Positions 14,401-22,199 of a DNA stretch of 64,000 bases are shown one piece after another. Position 1 is the stretch's first letter; the number at the start of each line of letters is the position of its first letter. This DNA comes from Dermatemys mawii. Lineage: Eukaryota > Chordata > Testudines > Dermatemydidae. Position numbers and translations under genes: made by a program. The stretch covers positions 439,675 through 503,674 of the forward strand of contig ML677476.1 of NCBI GenBank assembly GCA_007922305.1, in the 5' to 3' direction. Below the pieces are notes generated by a model. It worked only from the letters and a program-made list of their open reading frames with translations, did not search any database and was not told the origin of the DNA.

Positions 14401-14832
14401 GAACAGATCCCATCTTAGTAAAATGAAATCAGCCTCCAAATCTGAATTCTCCTTATTGTAAGGTATTGTATTAAGCCGTATTAAAGCAAAAAGCATTGTT
14501 CCACCTAATAAAATGTCTTGAATTAAGTAAAGAATATTTCTGTGGCCAGTTAGACATTTAGAACCTCACTGGAGACTAAGTAAAACTGTGCTGAAAAAAA
14601 TACAGTGAAAAATGTTTATTTAGTCAAAATATGCTTTAAGAAGAAGAAAAACACCTTACACTGTTTCCTTTAATATCTAATCTCATGATATGTTTCATTT
14701 TCAGCCAATCCTTGTATGCATGTGGACACATACTCAAACTGTCCTGATTTAGCAAAGGAATACGGATGTACACACCCCACGGTCGGGGAATTCTGTCTTG
14801 CCTCCTGTCATTGCATCACAGAAATAAAATAA
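2395..14832 (+). CDS. CRISP: CRISP family secreted protein, copy A (7 coding exons, spliced)
   Basis: Joining seven open exons gives 240 residues (239 with an alternative acceptor at exon 4). Residues 1-20 include a hydrophobic signal peptide. The CAP domain follows: KHNAL (His42), CGEN (Glu94), WYKEVENF (Glu115), and GHYTQ with His134 running into VAWYKS (CAP signature 1). [12 protein letters not shown] around 160-171 is CAP signature 2. The hinge and ion-channel-regulator-like tail (about 176-240) carry ten of the sixteen cysteines. Length, cysteine count and phases fit vertebrate CRISPs, secreted proteins of the male tract, saliva or reptile venom, some of which block ion channels. The sequence does not show where this one is expressed or what it binds. 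One N-glycosylation sequon (NVT) is in exon 6. All splice sites are GT-AG and no frame is broken. The exon 1 acceptor just before the ATG implies an untranslated exon left of the window. The exact orthologue (CRISP1/2/3 or venom-type) cannot be assigned. Confidence 0.95.
3628..3744 (+). CDS. CRISP: CRISP copy A coding exon 2
   Basis: Thirty-nine codons, phase 0 at both ends, acceptor TTTAG and donor GTAAGA. It holds the mature N-terminus and the first CAP helix, with [14 protein letters not shown] containing the first CAP cavity histidine. Eight of 39 residues differ from copy B, nearly all before the helix. Confidence 0.94.
4002..4775. mobile_element. GC-rich nonautonomous hAT element in intron 2 of copy A
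   Basis: The right end carries the terminal motif GTTTGAGACCCCTG (inverse of CAGGGGTCTCAAAC), and the left end retains CAAACTCAAATGACCAC, a typical hAT subterminal sequence. Inside is a GC-rich, repeat-filled body with minisatellite-like GGGCAGGGGGTTGGGGTGCA units. It is absent at the equivalent place in copy B (near 44495). The left terminal repeat is decayed. Long open frames in it are accidental. Confidence 0.8.
4980..5067 (+). CDS. CRISP: CRISP copy A coding exon 3
   Basis: Twenty-nine codons plus one base encode EWSPAAAM...SWANEC...HSPPNRRTT, a typical CAP segment with the first conserved cysteine. The acceptor (ATTAAG) has a weak pyrimidine tract; the donor is GTAAGT. Four residues differ from copy B. 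Confidence 0.93.
5719..7861 (-). mobile_element. CR1 LINE, 5'-truncated, in intron 3 of copy A
   Basis: Antisense to the host gene. Reading the minus strand gives CR1 ORF2 from the inter-domain region, through reverse transcriptase, to the C-terminus and the short 3' UTR ending at AAGAACATAAGAACGTCC on the plus strand. It is absent from copy B, whose sequence near 45460 is uninterrupted. Several stops and frameshifts break it. Confidence 0.88.
5833..7769 (-). pseudogene. CR1 ORF2 (reverse transcriptase) remnant
   Basis: In order on the minus strand: [11 protein letters not shown] and neighbours (7545-7769); RT fingers with [10 protein letters not shown] and [10 protein letters not shown] (6894-7274); the catalytic box as FADDT with a thumb region (6240-6734); and the C-terminal [12 protein letters not shown] (5833-6093). 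The reading frame shifts at least three times with internal stops, so it is inactive. The N-terminal endonuclease is missing. Confidence 0.88.
8054..8170. mobile_element. Short Penelope-like (pLTR-type) insertion with perfect palindrome
   Basis: A 117-bp insertion flanked by the 12-bp duplication TTTGGCATTTTG (8042-8053 and 8171-8182); copy B has the single uninterrupted site near 45634. Arms of 40 bases at 8055-8094 and 8097-8136 are perfect inverse complements with a 2-base spacer. The unit (GTGCCACAGGACTCTTTGTC) matches the common turtle repeat end also found at 28465 and 58866. Confidence 0.8.
8491..8636 (+). CDS. CRISP: CRISP copy A coding exon 4
   Basis: The exon encodes [10 protein letters not shown] to GAVTGHYTQ, including three CAP cavity residues. 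The acceptor is a tandem CAGCAG: using the first AG starts the exon at 8491 and gives Thr-Val at the junction, while the second starts at 8494 and gives a single Met. Both keep the frame. Donor GTAGGG. Confidence 0.94.
9281..9545. mobile_element. MITE-like element in intron 4 of copy A
   Basis: Left end CTTAGCCCTGATCTACA and right end GGTAGACATGGCCTTAG are imperfect inverted repeats; inside, an imperfect palindrome with ATCTAAGATATGCAACTTC. This stretch falls within about 590 bases (9000-9600) missing from copy B. Family (hAT-like) is inferred from the termini. Confidence 0.55.
9960..10054 (+). CDS. CRISP: CRISP copy A coding exon 5
   Basis: Thirty-one codons plus two bases, from [11 protein letters not shown] to YFYVCHYCP, spanning CAP signature 1 (end) and signature 2. 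Four cysteines. Acceptor CTCCAG, donor GTATGT. The segment CPESEYNY is acidic where copy B is basic (CPQRFYRY). Confidence 0.94.
10371..11276. mobile_element. Nonautonomous hAT element with 8-bp target duplication, intron 5 of copy A
   Basis: The ends CAGGGCTGGTTCTAGG and CCTAAAGCCGGCCCTG are inverted repeats. The 8-bp duplication GCTGCAAG lies at 10363-10370 and 11277-11284. Copy B holds the empty site CCTGCAAG at 47096-47103. The 906-bp body is GC-rich; its open frames of up to 246 codons lack any transposase motif and are not genes. Confidence 0.92.
11364..11800. mobile_element. Second GC-rich repeat, probable DNA transposon fragment, intron 5 of copy A
   Basis: An abrupt GC-rich block (CCCCCTCCAATGACAGGGCC at the left, CTCCCATTGACTGCGGCC near the right) with no counterpart in copy B. 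The CTCCCATTG motif recurs in other GC-rich elements here (20680, 47600, 60690). No clear terminal repeats were found. Confidence 0.5.
12141..12229 (+). CDS. CRISP: CRISP copy A coding exon 6 (CAP end and hinge)
   Basis: Split codons flank 29 full codons encoding [14 protein letters not shown] and then [15 protein letters not shown], the cysteine-rich hinge. Acceptor TTTCAG, donor GTAAGT. It holds the NVT sequon that copy B lacks. Confidence 0.93.
12660..12790 (+). mobile_element. CR1 3' tail fragment, intron 6 of copy A
   Basis: Ends with GATGACCTCTCAAGGTCCCTTCCAG-type CR1 tail sequence. The same fragment is at 49310-49445 in copy B, so it predates the duplication. Confidence 0.7.
12805..12905 (+). 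repeat. MIR-like SINE fragment, intron 6 of copy A
   Basis: Core-type sequence TTTATTATTTGCATTG followed by GGACTAGGACTCCGTTGTGC and a TAGGCACCACG segment. Shared with copy B at 49465-49545; related to 26305-26440. Confidence 0.5.
14705..14832 (+). CDS. CRISP: CRISP copy A coding exon 7 (ICR-like C-terminus)
   Basis: Forty-one codons and a TAA stop after acceptor TTTCAG. Six cysteines with spacing typical of the CRISP C-terminal domain (NPC...NC...GC...FC...SCHC). The stretch between NPC and SCHC is net acidic. An AATAAA overlaps the last codons before the stop. Confidence 0.94.
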
Positions 14833-15740
14833 CAGCCTCGGATCCCTCCCTTTATGGAAATTCTTCTCTTTAATCACAGCACCTTTTAGAAAATCAGTGT
14901 CCCATCTTGTATCCCTTATGTGTGTAGTCCTAGTGATTGCAATGGGACTGTTTATCTGAGCGTAGGATCTAGCCATTCAACTTCTGTTCTTATCCTAATT
15001 TAATGCTTTGTTTTAAAATGTTGTAGATTTTTCTTCCTGGATTGAAATTCAGCATCTTACATGCTAGACTTATATAATATTCAATGACCGAGATTTCTTC
15101 TCCATCAATATCAACTTCGCTCTCTACAAAATACCATTTAAAGTACTATCTAAAGATCAGTTCCTGCCAAGCTATGCATGTATAGTCCTTATTCTGTAAG
15201 TAATCCCATTGATACAATGGACCAGACATCTCCATCTTCATTCATGTGGAGAATCACCTTTCTGTAAGCATTCCCACTAGTTGCAACAGGAATACAAGGG
15301 TTGTAAGGTCTGAATCAATGGGAGTAAGGGCAACAGAACTATTCTCACTCAAAGTACTGGGGGCTGGAGTCTGCTACATTTGATCACATGGAGTAGTACC
15401 CTTACTCTGCAACTAAACCTGTGGACTGCACTGCAAGGAGGACATCATAATTTGGTCCACTTAAATTAATGGGACAACTCCTAGTATAAGATACTACTCC
15501 GCATGAATAAGAGTGCCAAAATCTGACCCTCAGTGAAAAAGGGCTGTTGGAACAATGGGATCAAGAAGTCTATTCTTGAAAACAATCATCACACAAGGGA
15601 GGAAGGATTATGAGATAGAGAAATGTTCTTCTAATAACAACTAGAGAGCTGTCACCTGAATGACTTTTAAATCATTTGTCATTTCAGTATTACTCATTAA
15701 ATTACTTGTTCAATATTGCACAGCCTGTTTTGGTTTTTAT
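14833..15740 (+). other. Probable 3' UTR of CRISP copy A
   Basis: Sequence after the stop aligns with that after copy B (about 88 per cent identity over the first 65 bases). An ATTAAA at 15696-15701 is conserved in B and is a candidate polyadenylation signal; the earlier AATAAA overlaps the coding end. The true 3' end is not determined. Confidence 0.4.
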
Positions 15741-16149
15741 TACTTTTGCTTCATGTAAAATACCATTTCGCCAGCTTCCATGGCGTGTAAGTCTTTATCA
15801 CAATTCTTTGTCCGTATAGCCTTGGTACCACAAGCAATGTTTGACTGGTATGCCTGGAAACACTGTGGAAGATCTATAACACACAGTTATATTTTGAAAA
15901 TGTGAAGTTTCTCAGGTAGAAAAAGTCAAAGAATGTAGACATCAGAGAATCAATTCTAGTCCAAGTAACAATGAACAAAGAGATAAAAGGTTCTGCGGCT
16001 CCCAAAGGGCCAAGTTGAATGAGTAAAGACTGTTCATGTAAGAACATGAAATTTCACTAAGAATGAATTTGGCCTTCTCTCTCCTTCTTACATTCAGTCT
16101 GGCATCTACTTGGTTTCCTTCCACCTCACTATCACAGAGAGGGAGTGTT

Positions 16150-16420
16150 ATAGATAATACCCAACCTGTCTCTGACTTTTGGGAAAGAGCTGTTGCATCG
16201 GGCATTCAGCATACAGTGGGTGACGATGAACCCACAGTTCCCATAGCATCCCTTTAGTTCTCCATAACGTGACTTTTATGACACACTCAACAGTCATTCT
16301 GCACTTGCTCAGCCTGTTGTTGAACTGCTCCTTGCTGCTGTCAAGTTGCCCCATGTATAGCTTCATGAGCCACGGCATTAACGGGTAGGCGGAGTCTCCC
16401 AGGGTCACAATGGACATTTC
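16150..16420 (-). pseudogene. PIF/Harbinger transposase (HARBI1-like) fragment
   Basis: The minus strand encodes GDSAYPLMPWLMKLY followed by SKEQFNNRLSKCRMTVEC, the well-known DDE_Tnp_4 block around a catalytic aspartate in Harbinger transposases. About 90 codons only, with the downstream part out of register; a CR1 tail abuts it at 16427. It is unrelated to the CRISP genes and is not seen in the B unit. Confidence 0.82.
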
Positions 16421-16426
16421 GACTTC

Positions 16427-16505
16427 TCATAGAATCATAGAATATCAGGGTTGGAAGGGACCTCAGGAGATCATCTAGTCCAACCACCTGCTCAAAGCAG
16501 GGACA
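16427..16505 (-). mobile_element. CR1 3' end fragment
   Basis: Begins with the CR1 tail repeat in reverse (CATAGAATCATAGAA) followed by GGGTTGGAAGGGACCTC, the conserved CR1 3' end of birds and reptiles. Confidence 0.85.
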
Positions 16506-16549
16506 CTCCTAATTTTCTTCCTCTGTCTATTACTAATATGTAAAGAATT

Positions 16550-18615
16550 ACACAGTTATGTTACATTAGTCAAATGAGGAGATCTGAGGAAGGCTGCTAA
16601 ATAATGCAAAACGGTTTGGTAGCATATCACCAAACAAAAGAAGCTACCAAGTACAATGTGTCTATTAGGTACCGAATTATTACCACCCAAAGACTTTTGT
16701 AAAGAGCACGTTTTTAAAAGTAACAAACACGCAACTGTTTGCACAAGACATGGACAAGACTGGTGCTGTAGGAAGAAAAGTGAATACTACCCATTGAGAT
16801 GTCTAAACAATGACATGCTGGTCCCATTTAGGGCTGAGCAGAAAACAGTTTCCCTGCTTTGCAATAATTTTCTACTTTTTAAAAAATTCTCCCATTCCAA
16901 AGTGCGACAAAAAAATGTCAAAATTTTTCACAAACCAAAAATAAACTGAAAAGTGTCAGTCTGAGTGAATCAAAATGTTTCATTCATATTTTCACCTTTT
17001 AAAACATTTTAATGAAAATGAAGTTAAACTTTGCAATGAAAAGTCATTTAAAAAAACCCACCTTTTTGAAATGGGATGCTGCAACAGTTTCAGAACTGTT
17101 TTCTCAACCCTTTTCAAGTCTGGAAATTCAAAACTGATCTTGTTCTGTGAATATTTTAATCAAATGAGCATTTTTTGGAAAAAATGTCCTGATTACTCTA
17201 AACTCATTTGTATATTAAGAATTAATTTATGAATAACTTATAAATGGTTTATACATTATTAATAGGCATGAGTTGTAGGTGTCATGGAGGGTCATAATCA
17301 AACTGCTGGACTCTACAACAAATAGATTCACCCTCTGTTAAAACATTCATTGATTTTTAGAGCTCATCAGGAAGCCGAATTCCCATTGTACAGGAGTCTA
17401 GAATTCAGAATTTTTTCTCCATCCTGAATTGAGTCCAGAAGTCAACATCCAAAATTTTCATAAACCAGTATTCTGAAAAAGCTTGATTGGGTCAATTGAA
17501 ACATTGTTATAATTTTGACCTTTAGTTAATTTATACTTAAAGTTAAAATAAAGTTTTCTAAGAGAAAGCTATGTGGAACTAGAAAAAAAAACAATTGGAA
17601 AATGTCAAAATGAGACAGTCCAACAACTTCAAAACATTCAAAATAAATTTCAAAAATCTTTCTTGCAACCAGTTTCAATGTATTGACATTTTCTGATGAA
17701 AAATATTTAAATGGACTACCTCTGTTCATTTAACGACTTTATAAATGATCACAAATAGAATTTTATTTAAGTGTGACCAACTTCTCATTGCCCATATTAC
17801 TATGGTGCTAATTCTGCATTGTGATCCATACAAGCTGATTGCTTCATCTATGAACATTGACATTTGTGACAGGCACCTCCAGCGCCACCCAGTGTACAGT
17901 ACTGCCTGGCCTGTTTCGTGGTCTCTTAAACACAAACACACACCAGATTATTTCCCTTTCACTGTACATGTAGTTATTTTTCACTTACAAAGTAAAACCA
18001 AGTATTGCAAGTTTACAGCAGGAAGAGATTACCACACACAGCCTTGTCTGCTCAGTCTAGAATCAGCCTCTGAAATTTTCTAATTTTCCTGTTGCTCCCA
18101 CTTATATCCTCTAAATTATTGAGCTAATTGCCTCATTAGCCCTGCAATTGTCAAACAAGTGTTTGTATCCCCAACAACAGAAACTGGTTAATCACCTTCA
18201 ATTAAGCCTGCACTCCTCTCAGTGTTGCAGCAAACACAGTGATCAGTTTGCTACTAATAGTGTCCTGTTACAACCTCATGGGCATAATACTACTTCCAAA
18301 TACATCACAATGCAGCATTGAGACCTATAATTGCTACTTTTACTATTATACAGACTTGGCACTGAGTAGGGTGGGGCAAATCTAAGTTTGTTAGAAATTG
18401 GCTAATGGAAATGGCCAAAAATGCACTAGATTTAAAAGGCAGGCAAGCATGTTATCCTATATGGCATGTTTTTTAAAAAATCACTTTTACAGCTCTTTGC
18501 AAATTGGAGGGGAAGAACATTTGCTGTTTTTTTAAATAAAATTTAGGCAAATTGTCAAAACTTTGAAATTTGAAAATCTTTAACCAGTCCTCCATGCTAT
18601 ACTTAAAAAACCACC
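16550..18615 (+). repeat. Segmental duplication, unit A (downstream part)
   Basis: Aligns with 58440-61640: shared markers include AGATCTGAGGAAG, GTACCGAAT, TTGCACAAGACATGGAC and CTTTAACCAGTCCTCCATGC. Only short non-coding sequence; no gene is visible. Confidence 0.85.
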
Positions 18616-18629
18616 AACCTGGCCAGTAC

Positions 18630-18850
18630 CAGGTGCTTCAGAGGGAATGAACAGAACAGGCAATCATTGAGTGATCCATTCCCTCTTGTCCACGCTCAGC
18701 TTCTGGTAGTCAGAAGCTAGGACTATGGACATCCAAGGCACAAGGTTTCATCCTTGACCATTTTGGCTAATAGAACCTATCCTCCAGGAATTTATTGAAT
18801 TCTTTTTGTTAATCCAGTTATAGTTTTTGAACCCAGGTATGCAAATTATT
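18630..18850 (-). mobile_element. CR1 3' fragment at the edge of the duplication
   Basis: Contains GGGAATGAACAGAACAGG and CTATCCTCCAGGAATTTAT, as in the 3' part of the CR1s at 5740 and 62460. It sits just beyond the end of the unit A homology. Confidence 0.8.
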
Positions 18851-18885
18851 TTTTCTGTTACCTCTCTCCCCCCTTCCCCAAAAAA

Positions 18886-20570
18886 GCAATTACTCACCCT
18901 TTTTGTAGCTGTTGTTCTTTGAGATGTGTTCCTCATATCTATTCCAGTTAGGTGTGCGCACGCGTTGCGTGAATGGCTGTCGGAAACTTTTTCCCTAGCA
19001 ACTACCGGTCGGGCCAGCTGTGGAGCCCCTGGAACGGCACCAGCATGGCACTCTAAATACGACCCTGCCAACCTGACCCCTCTTCAGTTCCTTTTTGCAG
19101 AATACTCCGGCATAGGGGAAGGTGGGCAGGGGGGAATGGAATAGATACGAGCAACACATCTCAAAGAACAACAGTTACAAAAAGGATGGGTAATCCTTTT
19201 CTCTTCTTCGAGTGCTTGCTCATATCAATTCCAGTTAGGTGACTTCCAAGCCTTGGCTCAGAGGAGGGGTCAGAATCACGGTACTGCAGATTGAAGAACT
19301 GCTCTACTGAAGGCTGCATCGTCCTGAGATTGGTGAACGATGGCTTAGTGCGACATAAAGGTATGTACTGAAGATCACATTGCAGCCCTGCGGATCTCTT
19401 GAAAGAGGTATGTGGGCCAGGAAGGCTGTTGACGAGGCTTGCATGCTCTTGGTTTGAGCGGTAATGGTAGAGAAACCTTCGTCAAGTCATAACAAGTGCA
19501 AACACATACCGTGATGTAGAATGATATCTGCTGGGAAGAAACTGGCAAACCTTTCATCCGCTCTGCTCAGGCGATGAACAATTGGGATGTTTTGCGGAAC
19601 AGCTTCATTCAGCTGAGCGTCTTTCTAATGTCCAGTGAATGCAGCTGCTGTTTGTGAGGGCTGGCATGCGGTTTTGGGTAGAAAACTGGCAGAAAGTTGT
19701 CCTGCCTAACATTAAAGCATGACAGGACCTTGGAAAGAAAGGCCAGGTGAAGTCTAAGCTGCACCTTGTCCCTATGAAAAATCGTGTATGGAGGCTTAGA
19801 CGTGAGGGTCCGCAGCTCACACATACATCATGCTGAGGAGGTGGCCACCAAAAAAGCAACCTTCCAAGAAAGGTAGAGGAATGAACAGGAAGCTAACAGT
19901 TCAAAGGGAGGACCCATGAGGCAAGAAAGGACTAAACTGAAGTCCCAGACCAAGACAGGGGGCTTCACTGGGGGATGAATGTTTTCCAAATCTTTCAGGA
20001 TATGTCCCACGATGCTGCGCGCAAACACCGAGCACCCTGAAACACTGGGATGAAAAGCAGAAATAGCCACAAGATGGACGTCGAGAGCTGAATGCCAGGC
20101 ATTGGTCTTTCAAGTGCAGGAGATAATCCAGGACATACAGGATGGAAGCCTGGAGTGAAAGCACCTTCCGGGATCATAACCTGTCAGATGATGACTGGTT
20201 CAAGTGGGAACGGCTCCAAGGGTCAGGGCTGCAACACCAATACCACAAGTCGGACTGGTGCCATGAGTCAGACCGGCATGGGGCATATGTACGGTGCCAG
20301 GACTCTGAAAGTCTCCGAGATTTCGAGCAACATGGAGATCCTACTCAGGGGGCAGACAGCCCAAACATAGCAGATTTGCCTCTGGAAGGTGCTGGGCCTT
20401 GGGGTAATAGAGGCCTTGAGACTGGAAACTTAGGCACTGTCATTTCTATAAGCCCCCTCGTGGCCTCAAAAATGTCCAGTGTGGAAGGTAGCATGACCTC
20501 CTCCACCTGCAGCTGTGGGGAGTCCAGGAGCACGGGGCTTCCTGGAGAGACGGGGGTCCTTGGGGGTTGA
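18886..20570. mobile_element. Unclassified complex repeat with inverted ends, possibly DIRS-like
   Basis: Arms of about 44 bases around TGTTGTTCTTTGAGATGTGT (18886-18930) recur inverted at 19152-19196, and a direct partial copy with ATTCCAGTTAGGTG follows at 19206-19243. The minus strand near 19375-19460 reads EIRRAAM and then SSVHTFMSH in shifted frames, resembling the C-terminal part of DIRS/Ngaro-type tyrosine recombinases. The rest (19560-20570) has no coding features I can name. The family call is tentative. Confidence 0.4.
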
Positions 20571-21284
20571 GCCCGACCAGAGAGTCTCTCGGCCTTAGGT
20601 CCATGCTCTGCAGCATGCCCTGACAAGGCTGCAGTTTCTGAATCAGGCGGTTGTGGAGGCCTGCCACTTTCCACAGCTCCCATTGGCCGGGAAAGGCAAA
20701 TCGCGCCCACCGGGAGCTGTTGGGGCCTATGCCTGCTGGTGGTCAACATAAACAAAATGTCTCACGGCTCAGCAGAGGATTGCCCTGATGGGCCATGTAT
20801 TGAAGATTGCCGACCACGGACCTCAGAGCTAGTTTTTAATCCATATCATTTGTACCATGTTGATTTTTTTTTAATATCGTGGTTTCTCAGTCAAAATTCT
20901 GTGGTACAAAGTCAACTACCTCTATAGAGGTCTAACTATTTTATATCAAAACTATTACTTTTATCAACTTGTACTATCATAAAAAGATATCAAGTTAAAG
21001 TTAGTGATGGCAATATTGTGTTGAGTCTTGCTTGTTTGCCTGAGATAGAATTTTGGGGTTTGTTTGCCAATTTGAATGTTGATATTCTTATATCCTTACT
21101 AACGTATGTGAACAAGAAACAAAAGACACTGTGTGTTGCTTCTGCCTACAACCAGATGTGTTTTCAGTACAATAAGAAAAGAGAAGAAATAGAGCTAAAG
21201 TGCCAATGGATATAGCGGGAGTTTAATATATAAATTGACAACTCCTTTCCTAAGACAAGGTCAAGCAACCATTTGGGAGGGGTT
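20571..21284. other. Gene-free stretch
   Basis: A GC-rich patch at 20670-20725 (CAGCTCCCATTGGCCGGGAA) is of the sort found in the hAT-like elements here; the AT-rich remainder shows nothing recognisable. Confidence 0.5.
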
Positions 21285-21450
21285 AGAGGCAAACAAAAAA
21301 ACCCCAAAAGACCCGAGCTCCGCTGGAGCAAAAAAAACCCCAGGCACTGCACCGAGATTGCTGCCCCTTAGAAGGCGCTGCCCCAAGCACGGTGGCTTTT
21401 GGTGCCACCAAGCACAGCGCCACCAAAAGCCAAAGAAAAAGTGAGGCTGG
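21285..21450. mobile_element. GC-rich DNA transposon fragment
   Basis: Contains GCTGCCCCAAGCAC and a short palindrome GGTGGCTTTTGGTGCC / GGCGCCACCAAAAGCC-like, resembling the internal part of the hAT element at 10371 (GCTGCCCCAAGCA). No ends are visible. Confidence 0.45.
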
Positions 21451-21959
21451 CTGGTACCCAACCTCATTCCCCTACCCTTTCCAAGACATACAAAACAGGT
21501 GGTACCAAAGCCCCTGGACTCAAAATGTTCCAAAATGGAATACAACCATAAATTGTCAGTGGTGGTCCCAGGGCATGCACTATAGGTACAATTAATCCTG
21601 ATAAGAAGGAAGGGGGAAAGGAAGCTCTGCCGGTATTAAGAGCAGTAGTTACGCTTGCTTGTTAATACCAATGAACATTGCATTGCCTGCATTTTGGATT
21701 CTGACCTTCTGCTTTCTGTCTGCGTGGCGAGAAACAAGGGAGGGTAGGGGAGCCCTAACAGTTAAGTTTCACAAGATCTATATTCCAAAAAGCCATTTTG
21801 ATGGGCATTAATTATAGCCCTGTCCTTTAATTTTTTTCATTAATTGAATCATATCAGCTGTTTCATTAGTTTGCACAAAATTGATGTCAGGTTGCCAGTA
21901 GTTATCTGGGTCATCCCATTTACCCTTTTAAAATAATTGCACAACATAGGTTTTCTTTC

Positions 21960-22190
21960 AGTCCTCTGAAGTGTCCACAGAGTTCCAAGGCTTACCGAGC
22001 TCTTTGGCTTGCTCTTTCAAATCTCTTGGATGAAAGTTATCCAGACTCGATGATTTAAAAATCTCTAGGTTTAGTATCTGCTCTTTAAAATGTGCTTCAA
22101 CTGGAATGGAAAGTATTCCATCTGTTATTGTAGTTGGGTTTTTCCCCCTCCCAATTATAGAACAAGGTCTAAGCTGTGAAGATGAAATGT
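21960..22190 (-). pseudogene. CR1 ORF2 fragment
   Basis: Minus-strand peptide with ILNLEIFKSSSLDNFHPRDL followed by KEQAKELGKP, matching the CR1 linker just before the reverse transcriptase (KSSGPDEIHPR type). Isolated and short. Confidence 0.7.
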
Positions 22191-22199
22191 TTGATGCCA

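Larger units (their letters stand above)
1..16070 (+). repeat. Segmental duplication, unit A (main part)
   Basis: Collinear with 34567-51910, covering the gene, introns, 5' flank and 3' flank. The left boundary is outside the window. Alignment is interrupted by insertions private to this copy at 4002-4775, 5719-7861, 8054-8170, about 9000-9600, and 10371 to about 11800. Confidence 0.9.

Noticed and set aside
20142..20570. 142-codon open frame with an acidic and Trp-rich start
   Set aside because: It is inside the unclassified repeat at 18886-20570, with no known domain and no splice or start context. I could not support a gene.
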